Source of the DNA: Pseudoalteromonas sp. HM-SA03
Lineage (GTDB): Bacteria > Pseudomonadota > Gammaproteobacteria > Enterobacterales > Alteromonadaceae
DNA length: 47,042 nucleotides
Assembly: GCF_002289345.1 (NCBI RefSeq)
Contig: NZ_NSDG01000081.1
Location: 19,146-66,187, forward strand
Reading direction: 5' to 3'
Position numbers and translations under genes: made by a program. Numbering within the stretch: the first letter of the stretch is position 1; every line of letters starts with the position of its first letter. Of this stretch, positions 24,211-32,946 are shown piece after piece. The notes beneath the pieces are model-generated. The model saw only the letters and a list, made by a program, of their open reading frames with translations. It was not told the origin of the DNA and ran no database searches.

Positions 24211-25413
24211 TTAAAAGCGCTTTCTTTGAAAGTTTCTCCACATAGCAACTGTTATAACTATTAATAGAGCTGAAACTACAATCAAGACATTAAAATTAAG
24301 TGTGTGGTTTTCGCGGGGCGTGACTAGCAAACTTGCAATAGTGCCGCCAGAGGCTATCGCAAAGTGCTGTATCGCATTTTGCAGACTAATAAAGGTGCTA
24401 CGCTCTTCTGCGTGAAGTGAGGTTATGAGTTCTGTCACTAAGATCATAGAGCGGGTAGCGCTTGCAATCACAAACAAGGTAAAAAGTCCGGCTGCAAAAA
24501 TAGTTGAGCCTATAGTAAAACCAAACAAGGCCGCCAATATCATCAAGGCACTAAGAAAGTATATTAAGTATGAGGTTGTGTGATTGTTTAGCTTACTTCG
24601 AGCGTATAGCTGAACTGCAACAAACGAACACACACCACTAAATAAATAGCTCGCGCTTAGCATCGAGCTTGAGATGTTTAAGTTGGTAATTAGCATCACC
24701 GGAAATTGAGTTGAAACTGCAAATGTACTTAGCACCACAAAAAATGCGATGAATAGCGCGTACTTAAGAGTTTTGGTCGGGTTAAAGGCGTTGCTTGGTA
24801 TTGGGGTGCTATCGCTGCTTTGCGAAGCTTGCTTTATGTTTGAGAGAAATATAAATGTAAATAATAGCGCTGTAATGGCTAAGCTACTTCCCAGTATCAA
24901 GAACCCCAACTGCCAGCCTTGATTTGCTGTGATAAATAATAGCGCAGGGATCCCAATTGCCAAGGCGAGTGGAAAGGCACTTAGCAGTATCGCGGTGTCT
25001 TTTTTCTTGTCGTTTTCATGGCTTATCTGGATCACTAAGTTGAGATTGAGTACTACCAGTACGCCGCCACAAATGCCAGTCAACGCACGTACGAACAGTA
25101 GGATATAAAAACTATTGAGTGCTGAAGTAAGCAAGGTTAACAACGTAGTTGCTAACAGAAAAATAAAGATCTTGTATTTCTCCTTTGAAAGGTTGCCGGT
25201 ACCACGCACCCATAAGCAAGCAAAAGCAGCGGCAATTGCATAAGCTGAAACGAGTAGTCCTGAATTTGATGGACTGGTACCTGAACTTAGCGCCATTTCT
25301 GCACTAAAGGGCACGATGATTAATGCATCTAACGCGATTAAAAAGTGGATGACAAAACATAACCCAAATTTTGCTTTTGGGCTTGCTAAGGTGGTCATTG
25401 AAGCTGAAAACAT
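24211..25413 (-). CDS. MFS transporter (drug/metabolite efflux-like)
   Basis: This major facilitator superfamily protein of about 400 residues has twelve predicted hydrophobic segments and an arginine in the fourth (FVRALTGICGGVLVVLNLNLVIQ). An ATG at 25419 exists, but AAGG lies directly against it and six bases before the ATG at 25413, which I prefer. It is divergent from a LysR-type regulator gene 107 bases away, the classic layout in which the regulator controls the transporter. The substrate is unknown. The DHA1/arabinose-efflux-like look is an impression from the overall sequence, not a proven assignment. Confidence 0.85.
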   Translation of the reverse strand: MFSASMTTLASPKAKFGLCFVIHFLIALDALIIVPFSAEMALSSGTSPSNSGLLVSAYAIAAAFACLWVRGTGNLSKEKYKIFIFLLATTLLTLLTSALNSFYILLFVRALTGICGGVLVVLNLNLVIQISHENDKKKDTAILLSAFPLALAIGIPALLFITANQGWQLGFLILGSSLAITALLFTFIFLSNIKQASQSSDSTPIPSNAFNPTKTLKYALFIAFFVVLSTFAVSTQFPVMLITNLNISSSMLSASYLFSGVCSFVAVQLYARSKLNNHTTSYLIYFLSALMILAALFGFTIGSTIFAAGLFTLFVIASATRSMILVTELITSLHAEERSTFISLQNAIQHFAIASGGTIASLLVTPRENHTLNFNVLIVVSALLIVITVAMWRNFQRKRF

Positions 25414-25458
25414 AGACATCCTTAATTGATATAAACAAAGAAGTCTTGATTGTATTAG

Positions 25459-25469
25459 CCTTAATAAGG
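25459..25469. promoter_or_regulatory. Candidate LysR operator between MFS and LysR genes
   Basis: CCTTA-A-TAAGG is a perfect 11-bp palindrome midway in the short divergent gap. It is flanked by ATTA and TAAT that extend the symmetry imperfectly. LysR regulators commonly bind such AT-rich dyads (T-N11-A) between themselves and the gene they control. Confidence 0.45.
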
Positions 25470-25520
25470 TAATAAAGTGTCTATTATTGAATTTATAAAC
25501 CCATATTTTGGGCTAATAAA

Positions 25521-26411
25521 ATGATTGATCAGATTGACCCTCAGTGGCTTAACAGTTTCCACTGTGTTTATGAATGCTTAAGCTTCAAACAAGCAGCAGA
25601 GTTTCTGGGTATCCCTACCTCCAACGTAAGTCGTCATATCGCACTACTTGAGGAAAAGCTTGATGCAAGATTGTTGGAACGAACAACAAGACGGATCTCA
25701 GTGACTGAGGCGGGAGAGCAGCTTTATGCGAGTACTAAGCCGTTAATCGATTCGCTGTCGGATGCGTTGCTAGAAGTCAATAAACACGCCTCTACGCCAA
25801 TGGGTCATTTGCGTATAGTAATGCCAGATATCCCCATCCTTGGCCAAGCAGTGGTAACCTTTTGCGCTGCGCATCCATTAATTTCAATAAGTTGTGATAC
25901 CAGCCTGAGTCCAAGAGAAAATCTCTTAGATGGTTTTGATGTCGTGCTCTACTTTCATCGTGGCAAGCTTGAGGATAGCAATTGGGTGGTTAAAGAGCTG
26001 GCTCGATTACCAAGCGTCGTAGTGGCAGCTCCCAGCTTGCTAGAAAAGCATACTTCGCCGTATAGATTAGCAGATTTACAATCTCTACCTTGTATTTCAA
26101 CCCTTACCGCAGTAAACGGTACACCTTGGATATTTACTAACAATGAAAGAAGATTAACAACGGCGAATGTTAAATCAAACTTTAGGGTAAACAGTGGGTT
26201 TATAGCTAAGTCTGCCGCGCTTTCTGGGGTTGGGTTTGCCATCTTGCCGTTGAACTCCTGTAAAGCAGAAATTGAGTCAGGCGCGCTGGTACCACTTAAG
26301 TTAGAGCAGCAACCGGAAGACCTTGTACTTTATGCGTTCTATGCTGGCCGGAAACATCTGGCCAAAAAAATATCTGCGTTTTTGGCACATTTAGAACGCG
26401 CGCTACAATGA
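25521..26411 (+). CDS. LysR family transcriptional regulator
   Basis: This 296-residue protein has an N-terminal winged helix-turn-helix (about residues 8-65: WLNSFHCVYECLSFKQAAEFL and SNVSRHIALLEEKLDARLLER) and a C-terminal substrate-binding-like domain from about residue 95. Sequence features such as RRISVTEAG and SAALSGVGFAILP are typical of the CrgA/DsdC-like LysR branch. It is divergent from the MFS transporter and probably controls both genes through the palindrome in the 107-base gap. The effector is unknown. Confidence 0.92.
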   Translation: MIDQIDPQWLNSFHCVYECLSFKQAAEFLGIPTSNVSRHIALLEEKLDARLLERTTRRISVTEAGEQLYASTKPLIDSLSDALLEVNKHASTPMGHLRIVMPDIPILGQAVVTFCAAHPLISISCDTSLSPRENLLDGFDVVLYFHRGKLEDSNWVVKELARLPSVVVAAPSLLEKHTSPYRLADLQSLPCISTLTAVNGTPWIFTNNERRLTTANVKSNFRVNSGFIAKSAALSGVGFAILPLNSCKAEIESGALVPLKLEQQPEDLVLYAFYAGRKHLAKKISAFLAHLERALQ

Positions 26412-26415
26412 TTAT

Positions 26416-26763
26416 CTATTGATTTCTACTGCCAGCCAAATCACCATTGAGCGAATCTAGTAATTCAATAAGTGCTTGTGCTTTTTGCTTGTCGATACTT
26501 GGAAACTTACAGTGGATCTGCTCGGGAATTGTGGCAGCCTGATGTTGCAAATCGTGGCCCTTACTTTGTCGTTTTACCACTCGTTTGCGCTTATCTTTTT
26601 CGTCTTTAACGATACAAAGCAAGGCTTCAGGATAGCGGTGAAATTGGCGGTATCGGTTGGCGATTTAGGCAAAGATATAGTGCGTTAAATCCTTGAAAAA
26701 GCTAACGAAACTTGTCCGTATAAATGCTACTCGTAGCAATGTTGCGGTAGAGCTTTCAGTAAT
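26416..26763 (-). other. Decayed reading frame or intergenic repeat remnant
   Basis: The 397-base stretch between the LysR gene and the HslV-like gene has no intact gene. On the minus strand one frame reads GYITESSTATLLRVAFIRTS and onward through HYIFA, meets one in-frame TAA at 26665-26667, then continues IANRYRQFHRYPEALLCIVK to a stop at 26416. The only open part (26622-26416) would need a TTG start without a clear ribosome site. This may be a broken small gene or a non-coding repeat that happens to stay open; I do not recognise a family. The plus-strand frame across it looks like its shadow. Confidence 0.35.
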
Positions 26764-26784
26764 ATAACCAACCCAAGTGACCCA

Positions 26785-26810
26785 AAGCCAGCGGGCTTTT
26801 ACGCTGGCTT
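26785..26810 (-). terminator. Hairpin at the end of the HslV-like gene
   Basis: AAGCCAGCG (26785-26793) pairs perfectly with CGCTGGCTT (26802-26810) around an 8-base loop. On the minus strand the stem begins inside the stop codon of the HslV-like gene and ends in CTTT. The T-run is short, so it is a weak candidate terminator. Confidence 0.55.
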
Positions 26811-27252
26811 ATATGTTTTCTATAGGGTCGGTAATTTTAAAGCAATGAATATCACCACCTGTTCTAAAATCTACACGTTTAACTTGCTCAACGATTTCAA
26901 CCGTATTATACCCGTTAAGCAAACCAAACATGGCTGCTTGTTGGCCTGAGCCGATGGCATAAGATTGCGCTAAGGGTTCAGATTTACAGGTGCCCCTTTT
27001 TACACAACCATACCATACGCCTTTTTTAGGGTGGTATTTGATGAATTCCAAACTCTCAATTGTATCAAATTGATTATTTGAAAAATTGTGCTGCAAATTG
27101 TATATATCACATGTCTGCCCAGTGCAAAACACTCTCCAACCGTGATAATCAAACCACTTTTGAGCGTTATCGGTAACGATGATCTTGTCGGTAGTGGTTC
27201 TACTATCACAGGCTATTTCTGCTGTTTTCGCGTTATAGACAATGGTTGTCAT
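26809..27252 (-). CDS. HslV/proteasome-like Ntn-hydrolase family protein (orphan)
   Basis: This 147-residue protein begins MTTIVYN, placing a threonine at position 2 that could become the N-terminal nucleophile once Met is removed. Asp16 in CDSRTT, Lys32 (AQKW) and the late AIGSGQQAAMFGLLNGY segment followed by RTGGDIHCF match the beta-subunit fold of HslV and proteasomes as seen in short phage-type proteins. It is smaller than HslV (about 175) and has no HslU-type ATPase nearby. It is a lone gene and may be a phage remnant or a domesticated protein. Whether it has peptidase activity is unknown. Confidence 0.7.
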   Translation of the reverse strand: MTTIVYNAKTAEIACDSRTTTDKIIVTDNAQKWFDYHGWRVFCTGQTCDIYNLQHNFSNNQFDTIESLEFIKYHPKKGVWYGCVKRGTCKSEPLAQSYAIGSGQQAAMFGLLNGYNTVEIVEQVKRVDFRTGGDIHCFKITDPIENI

Positions 27253-27502
27253 TCCTTTTGACTCCTATGGAATTACATTCGATGAAACCATGCAAATAGT
27301 GCAGGTAAAACGCTGATGGTATAAAGGCTTGAATGCTGATTGAATGTTGCACGAGAAGAAGTTTACCTGAGGTGAATGTCCGCGCTTTTATCTAAGGTTA
27401 AGATTATAAGAATTTTATCTTGTTATTCAATTGTAAATTAAGTGAACTTTCTTCAATTTAACTTATTACATCTAACTACATGAAATGGGGTGGAATTGAC
27501 CG

Positions 27503-29653
27503 TTAGCTCACAATCGTATTTATTACTTCATAAAGTTTTTTCATATCGATTGGTTTTGCGACGTAATCATCAAATCCAAGTTGTTGATAAGTTTCTAAAT
27601 CTCCCGACATCACGTTGGCCGTGACAGCAATAAGCGGGGTTGTTTTATCTTGTTCCCTGACTTCTGAGCATACTTTTAGGCCATCTTTTTTTGGCATCTG
27701 AATATCGACAAAAAAGATATCTGGTTTTAACTCGTGATAAAGCTCAATCGCTTCTTCACCATCCTGAGCTATGACAAGATTTGCTCCAGTTGGTTTAATC
27801 ATGGCACTAAATATTTTTTGATTAAGTGGATTATCTTCAGCAAGTAGCAGGTTTTTATCTTTCAAGGCGGGTATAGCTTGCAAGTCTTGAATGGTGGAGC
27901 GTTCAGGTGCGTCGCAAATATCGAGTACGAGTTCAACTGTAAATTCACTACCAATACCTTCTCGACTCGTCACCGTAACACGGCCGTCCATTAACTCGGC
28001 GAGTTGTTTTACAATTGCAAGTCCAAGACCGGTTCCTCCATACTTTCTGGTGGTCGACGAGTCTGCCTGTTGAAATCGATTAAATAGCTTCTTTAGCGCG
28101 ATTTCGGAAATACCAGCGCCAGTATCTATTACACGAATGGAGAGATGCTTGCCGCCATCTTGCAGTATAACGGTTACAGAGCCATCACTGGTAAATTTAA
28201 CGGCATTGGATATTAAATTTCGTAGTATCTGCTTTAGACGCAGCGAGTCACCGAGTCGATAAGGGTTTGCGAGCTCCTCAGTATGAATAATAAGGTCAAT
28301 TTGTTTAGCATTAGCAGTATGGACAAACTCTTGTTTTACTTCAGTGACAATACTTTTGACATCCACCGTTGCTGACTCCATTTTTAGTTCACCAGCTTCA
28401 ATTTTAGAGAAATCAAGTAAGTCATTGAGTAAGCTAAGTAATGTTTCTGTGGATATCATGCCTTGTGCAATGAGATCCTTGGAGTCTGCTGCATTTCGAT
28501 GGTGCTTCATTAACTGGAATACACCATAAATACCGTTAAGTGGCGTTCTTAATTCATGGCTCATATTTGCCAAAAAGTGACTTTTTGCACGCTCTGAGCT
28601 TTGCGCCTTTATTTTTTCATTTTCAAGAGAGCCTATCTGCTCCTTAATTTGTTTCGCAAGTTGGTTGAGGGTCACTTGAAGCGTTCTTAGCTCTCTAAAT
28701 TCAAAATCGCTTGTTGCAGAAATATAATGTCCTCGTTTCAATCGTTCGCAATGGCGTTCAAGTGCTTGCATCGGATTGGTCAACCGTTTTGCTAATCGGC
28801 GTAAATACCAGGTAAGTAATATCACGAGCATCAAGCCGATAAGTACTATGTATAACACTGCGCGTAAAATATCGTTACTGTATACTTCGGCTTCTCTTTG
28901 TAGTTGTAAATCAAGTTCAACAAAATCGTCTTCTAGTGAATAAATAGCACTGCGGTATACTCCTTCAGTGGCATCTGAGGAATGTGTTCCCTCAAGCACA
29001 AGGTCTTGACTTGTGAGCCAGATAGAGCCTTTTTTCCGATTGGAATCTAAAAATGCTCCAAGATCGATTTCTAGAAAAATTACACCCGTATATTTGTAAG
29101 GACGCATTAACGACGACAATTTTTGTCTAAGGGGAATAGCGAGAAACAACTTGGCCTGATCAGACGGTTTTTGCTCGATGCTTTCAATAGGAACAACTAG
29201 CTTGTCGATTTTTAATGTGCGTCGCTGTTGCGAAAGGACCTTGTTAGCATGCTCACTAAATACGGAATTGTTCCAACGTAGGGTATCAAAAGGATATCCT
29301 TCTACGGTAAACACAGAGCCGTCGTTGATAAACGCAGACTTCACCATGTCGGTATTGTCGACTAAGTTAGTTAGCGCTTTAACCGCGTATTGAGTAAACA
29401 GTAGATCGCTCGGTAAGGTAGATAAAATATGGTCTTCACTTAACGGTGCAACTTGATAGATAAGCTCATTGATTTGCGCTTTAAAATCGCTGATAAGACT
29501 TGCGCCAGTGCGTTTAACATCTTCTTGCTCTAAGGTTGCTTTTTGTTGCATCAGGGAAAAGCCAACCATCGCAACCAGTACAACGAGGAAGAGAGAGAAT
29601 AATGCCGTAATTTTTCTTTTTATTTCATCAACGATGCTGCGATTTGCTTTCAT
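27503..29653 (-). CDS. Hybrid sensor histidine kinase paired with a periplasmic binding protein
   Basis: This inner-membrane hybrid kinase of about 716 residues has TM1 ~17-36, a periplasmic sensor region ~37-262, TM2 ~263-284, HAMP ~285-335 and a short coiled coil. HisKA has the phospho-acceptor His366 in MSHELRTPLNG. The ATPase domain has NLISNAVKF, DTGAGI and GTGLGLA. A C-terminal receiver has phospho-acceptor Asp650 (FVDIQMP) and Lys700. I start at the ATG at 29653, not the longer frame to 29719, because it precedes the basic stretch before TM1 and limits overlap with the upstream gene to 26 bases. That upstream gene encodes a solute-binding protein likely to present ligand to the sensor region. 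No separate response regulator or Hpt protein is adjacent, so the output path is unknown. Confidence 0.9.
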   Translation of the reverse strand: MKANRSIVDEIKRKITALFSLFLVVLVAMVGFSLMQQKATLEQEDVKRTGASLISDFKAQINELIYQVAPLSEDHILSTLPSDLLFTQYAVKALTNLVDNTDMVKSAFINDGSVFTVEGYPFDTLRWNNSVFSEHANKVLSQQRRTLKIDKLVVPIESIEQKPSDQAKLFLAIPLRQKLSSLMRPYKYTGVIFLEIDLGAFLDSNRKKGSIWLTSQDLVLEGTHSSDATEGVYRSAIYSLEDDFVELDLQLQREAEVYSNDILRAVLYIVLIGLMLVILLTWYLRRLAKRLTNPMQALERHCERLKRGHYISATSDFEFRELRTLQVTLNQLAKQIKEQIGSLENEKIKAQSSERAKSHFLANMSHELRTPLNGIYGVFQLMKHHRNAADSKDLIAQGMISTETLLSLLNDLLDFSKIEAGELKMESATVDVKSIVTEVKQEFVHTANAKQIDLIIHTEELANPYRLGDSLRLKQILRNLISNAVKFTSDGSVTVILQDGGKHLSIRVIDTGAGISEIALKKLFNRFQQADSSTTRKYGGTGLGLAIVKQLAELMDGRVTVTSREGIGSEFTVELVLDICDAPERSTIQDLQAIPALKDKNLLLAEDNPLNQKIFSAMIKPTGANLVIAQDGEEAIELYHELKPDIFFVDIQMPKKDGLKVCSEVREQDKTTPLIAVTANVMSGDLETYQQLGFDDYVAKPIDMKKLYEVINTIVS

Positions 29654-30812
29654 TCTGTCCCGACTTTGTGACGATAAATTGCATATATTGCGTCGTCTCT
29701 TCGACACTATACACACCACCTAAATAGCGTGTTAGTCCCTTTAACATAGCTTCCCAAATATAGGCCATAATTGGTTCATTCGGTTGTGGATAGGTTTTTT
29801 GCAAAGAGGCAATCAGTTGAGACAGTGCTTTGTCGCCGCGTTTTGTAAGTTCAGCTAAGCTGTCGCCGTTTGCTGGCAGCGCATTGAGCTCATCCCACAG
29901 TTTATCTTGTACCTTCTGGCTTTGCATAAAGTCAACAAGCTGCTTTAGATGCGGACCTTTTTTAGATTCTATGCCATTGGCAGGAAAAGCCAGTACATGA
30001 GACGATGCTAGAGACATCAGCTGATGATTACCCCACCTTGGTAAAGGCGCGATAGCTAGGTCGTCTTTAAGCTTGTCTTTAAGTTGACGATATGCCCAAA
30101 TTCCATTCACAAAGTAATCGAGCTTGCCAGTCTTAAAGCGATTCATTAAGCATTGGTAAACACAGTCAGCGTCTATGATGCCGCTGTTGAGAAGTGATTG
30201 ATAATTGGAAATTGCGAGGCGCATCGCTTTGGTGTCAAGCTGTGGTACGCCTGCCTGAATGAGGTTAGGCTGAAGCGCGTTTGCAAAGGTCACAAACCAA
30301 TACATTTCATAAAAATTCCAGCCGAGCGTAGGTTTGTCTGCAACAGTTTGCTGTGCGTAGGTTTGTAAGTCGGTAATTGGGTGTGGCACAAGTGCACGGT
30401 TGTAATAGAGTACAAGATGGTTGCCATACATAATTGGTACGCCCTTAAGCTCACCATTGACCTTACTGTTCTCAATGACTTTGTGTGTGAGCTTTTTGCT
30501 TAACCAATACTCTGGCACCTGAGAAAATTGCAGTTCCGTCAATCCCATATAATCGCTGGGAATAATAACGGCATCTGGTAACTGCAGGGCATCTGCATAC
30601 AACAATAACTCGCTTTTCAACTGATTGTTGTTAAAGGCAAGAATATTAACTTTAATACCCGTTTTTGCACTGAATTCTTCAAATAACGGCTGAAAATCAA
30701 AGTTTTCAAGTCCTACCGCGACATCTATCTCTGGCGGTTCACTTGCACGTGCATGTATAGGGCTATAAACCAGAAGAAGTAACATGAACAGGCAAAACAT
30801 TCTACCGGGCAT
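29628..30812 (-). CDS. Periplasmic extracellular solute-binding protein (ABC family 1-like), sensor partner
   Basis: This 394-residue secreted protein has a signal peptide (FCLFMLLLLVYSPIHARA, cut near 22-23). The body has the family-1 sugar/oligosaccharide-binding fold: FEEFSAKTGIKVNIL early, GVPIMYGNHLVLYYNRALV in the hinge region, and a late FVNGIWAYRQL stretch. AAGGAAG lies about nine bases before the ATG. No ABC permease or ATPase lies near it. Instead its 3' end overlaps a hybrid histidine kinase gene by 26 bases, which points to a ligand-sensing rather than uptake role, in the style of LuxP-LuxQ pairs. The ligand is unknown; a carbohydrate is the family default. Confidence 0.85.
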   Translation of the reverse strand: MPGRMFCLFMLLLLVYSPIHARASEPPEIDVAVGLENFDFQPLFEEFSAKTGIKVNILAFNNNQLKSELLLYADALQLPDAVIIPSDYMGLTELQFSQVPEYWLSKKLTHKVIENSKVNGELKGVPIMYGNHLVLYYNRALVPHPITDLQTYAQQTVADKPTLGWNFYEMYWFVTFANALQPNLIQAGVPQLDTKAMRLAISNYQSLLNSGIIDADCVYQCLMNRFKTGKLDYFVNGIWAYRQLKDKLKDDLAIAPLPRWGNHQLMSLASSHVLAFPANGIESKKGPHLKQLVDFMQSQKVQDKLWDELNALPANGDSLAELTKRGDKALSQLIASLQKTYPQPNEPIMAYIWEAMLKGLTRYLGGVYSVEETTQYMQFIVTKSGQNESKSQHR

Positions 30813-31049
30813 ATCAATACGCTTCCTTTACGAGCCTAAAAGGCATGTTAATGTTGCTCGGCATAGGGCGTTTCTTACATAAAACTAATCGGATGTGCTT
30901 GTTATTGTAGACCAAATTTTTCTGTTTTAAATTATTTTCAGAATGACAAATCCAATTTACTAGACAATTCAATTCTATTTCAGTCGTGAATAATTCACTA
31001 AAACACGATAAAATAACAGCCAAATAAGAATGATGAGTACATCCTTGCT

Positions 31050-31703
31050 ATGAAAAAAGGGTTTATGCTGGTCTGCGATGGCAGCAATGGCGCTGGAAAA
31101 ACAACGGTTATTACCGGATTGGAAGCGCATTTAAAACAACGCGGTATTGAAGTTGTGATGACTCGTGAACCTGGTGGAACAGAGATCTCAGAGAAGATAA
31201 GAGAAATCATTCTAGATCCCTCAACCCCCGAAATGGCAGACATGACGGAACTTATGTTGTTTGGGGCTGCGCGTGCTCAGCACGTTCGTGAAAAAATTAT
31301 TCCAGCACTTGAGCAAGGCAAAGTCGTTATTTCTGATCGATTTGACGCTGCAACATTTAGTTTTCAACATTATGCAAGAGGGCTAGATCTTGCCACCATC
31401 ACAACCATTAATCAGCTTGCGCTCGGCGGCTTTCGTCCAGACATGAATTTGATTTTGGACTTGGACCCTGAAGAGGGCTTAAAGCGAGTCAAATCGCGAG
31501 GTGAGGGGCTAGATAGACTCGAGGATGAAAAGCAACAATTTTTGCAGCGTGCACGTGAGGGTTATCTCGTTCAAGCGAAGAATGACCCTAAACGATTCAC
31601 CGTGATTGATGCTAGTCAAAGTAAAGCACAAGTACTTGAGCAAAGTATTGAACTGCTTAATAGCTTGATTGCCAAACACCTTACAGTGGATGGCAATGAA
31701 TAA
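31050..31703 (+). CDS. tmk: Thymidylate kinase
   Basis: This 217-residue cytosolic kinase converts dTMP to dTDP with ATP. The P-loop GSNGAGKTT is at residues 11-19. TREPGGTE, the DRF motif in VISDRFDAATFSFQHYARGLD, and an arginine-containing lid (KSRGEGLDRL) follow. The P-loop leader CDGSNGAGKTT differs from the usual gammaproteobacterial EGLEGAGKS form, though key residues remain. The gene stands at the head of the usual tmk-holB-pilZ-tatD order, and its stop overlaps holB. No clear Shine-Dalgarno is visible. Confidence 0.93.
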   Translation: MKKGFMLVCDGSNGAGKTTVITGLEAHLKQRGIEVVMTREPGGTEISEKIREIILDPSTPEMADMTELMLFGAARAQHVREKIIPALEQGKVVISDRFDAATFSFQHYARGLDLATITTINQLALGGFRPDMNLILDLDPEEGLKRVKSRGEGLDRLEDEKQQFLQRAREGYLVQAKNDPKRFTVIDASQSKAQVLEQSIELLNSLIAKHLTVDGNE

Positions 31704-32604
31704 TTTGCTTCCAAGTTGGCACAGCGGCGCTTTGAGTTATCTTGCTCGGGCACAGCAAAATGGTCGTTTGCACCATGCTCAGTTGTTATCGGGTAAAAAA
31801 GGTGTGGGAAAGTCTCTGCTTGCGGCGCACTTGGCAGATGCACTTTTATGCTTACATCCACAAAATCTCACAGCCTGTGGACAATGTAAGCCGTGTAACT
31901 TGAACTTAGCTGGTAATCATCCGGATAGACTGAGTGTAGTACCTGAAGGAAAATCAATCGGTGTGGATGAAATTCGAGAAATTACGCATTTCTTGAACCA
32001 TTCTGCGCAGCAAGGTGGCAATAAAGTCGCGTTGATTGAACAAGCGCATTTGATGACCCATTCAGCCGCTAATGCACTGTTAAAAACACTTGAAGAGCCA
32101 AATGCTAATCGTTATTTGGTCGTTACCAGCGATGATGACAGTAAGTTACCTGCCACCATTTTGAGCCGTTGTAATAAAGTGGCGATTCACTCGCCCAATC
32201 AAGCAGAGGCCGCACAGTGGCTGGCTGCTAAAAATGTCACTTGTGATTTTTCTTGGTTTGATGAATTTTCTCTACAGCCATTTATTATTGAAGCGTGGCA
32301 ACAAGAAGGTGTGCTTGAGGATGTGACTGCGCTTTATCACGCCGCGAATCAATTAACAGTAGAGAGTGCGCAAACGGTTGAAAAGATTTTATTAAAGCAC
32401 AGCGCAATGAGCGATGTATTCGCCCGTTTTTTGCTCAACCGTCTTAAAGGGGCGATGACACAAGGAAATGGTTTGAGTTTTACCCAGTATCAAGACTTAG
32501 TGAGCTTAGTACATCGGTTTATGTACGAACAGAAAAATGTGCTAGGGTTAAATCAGAGCCTTAGCATTTCTAATTTACTTTTTGCCTTACAAAAACAGCT
32601 ATAA
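31696..32604 (+). CDS. holB: DNA polymerase III delta-prime subunit
   Basis: This clamp-loader subunit has about 302 residues. Walker A-like GKKGVGKS is at 33-40, four zinc-type cysteines at 52, 61, 64 and 67 (the last three in CGQCKPC), SAANALLKTLEEPNANRYLVV follows, and the SRC motif is in ILSRCNKV. These match HolB. In-frame ATGs lie at 31690 and 31696; I take the second, which overlaps tmk by 8 bases, but cannot exclude the first. Translationally coupled to tmk and followed by pilZ. Confidence 0.95.
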   Translation: MNNLLPSWHSGALSYLARAQQNGRLHHAQLLSGKKGVGKSLLAAHLADALLCLHPQNLTACGQCKPCNLNLAGNHPDRLSVVPEGKSIGVDEIREITHFLNHSAQQGGNKVALIEQAHLMTHSAANALLKTLEEPNANRYLVVTSDDDSKLPATILSRCNKVAIHSPNQAEAAQWLAAKNVTCDFSWFDEFSLQPFIIEAWQQEGVLEDVTALYHAANQLTVESAQTVEKILLKHSAMSDVFARFLLNRLKGAMTQGNGLSFTQYQDLVSLVHRFMYEQKNVLGLNQSLSISNLLFALQKQL

Positions 32605-32615
32605 AGAGGTGGTGC

Positions 32616-32939
32616 ATGCAAGAGTTACTTGCGGATTTTGAAGATTTAGATGAGCTATATCGTTGTTATATGCCATTTCTGAAATCCGGTGGCATATTTA
32701 TCAAATCCAATGCCCATTTTGATATGGGGCAAGAGCTAAAGCTAAGAGTCACCTTGCCTGACGCCCTAGAGGCGGACGAAGTTGAAGTGGTCGTTGCTTG
32801 GTTAACACCACAAGGCGCGCAAAATTCTAATCCACCAGGCGTTGGCGTTGCGTTTATAGACGCGCCAGCTCTGAACGATAAAATAAATAAGCTTTTGGGT
32901 GCGACTTTGCATTCAGATAAACCAACTTACACCATGTAG
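32616..32939 (+). CDS. pilZ: PilZ domain protein, type IV pilus assembly type
   Basis: This 107-residue cytosolic protein is like the stand-alone PilZ of Pseudomonas. Characteristic stretches are LYRCYMPFLKSGGIFIKSN, LRVTLPDALEADEVEVVVAWLTP and PPGVGVAFI. The RxxxR c-di-GMP binding motif is not evident at the N-terminus, as in classical PilZ proteins that act in pilus biogenesis without binding the nucleotide. GAGG lies six bases before the ATG. It sits between holB and tatD, its usual place in many gammaproteobacteria. Confidence 0.9.
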   Translation: MQELLADFEDLDELYRCYMPFLKSGGIFIKSNAHFDMGQELKLRVTLPDALEADEVEVVVAWLTPQGAQNSNPPGVGVAFIDAPALNDKINKLLGATLHSDKPTYTM

Positions 32940-32946
32940 AGCCAGT

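Noticed and set aside
26476..26688. Plus-strand gene opposite the decayed frame
   Set aside because: No ribosome site, no recognisable features, and it overlaps the more protein-like minus-strand frame.
29654..29719. N-terminal extension of the hybrid kinase
   Set aside because: It lies within the upstream binding-protein gene, and the ATG at 29653 directly precedes a normal basic stretch and membrane segment.
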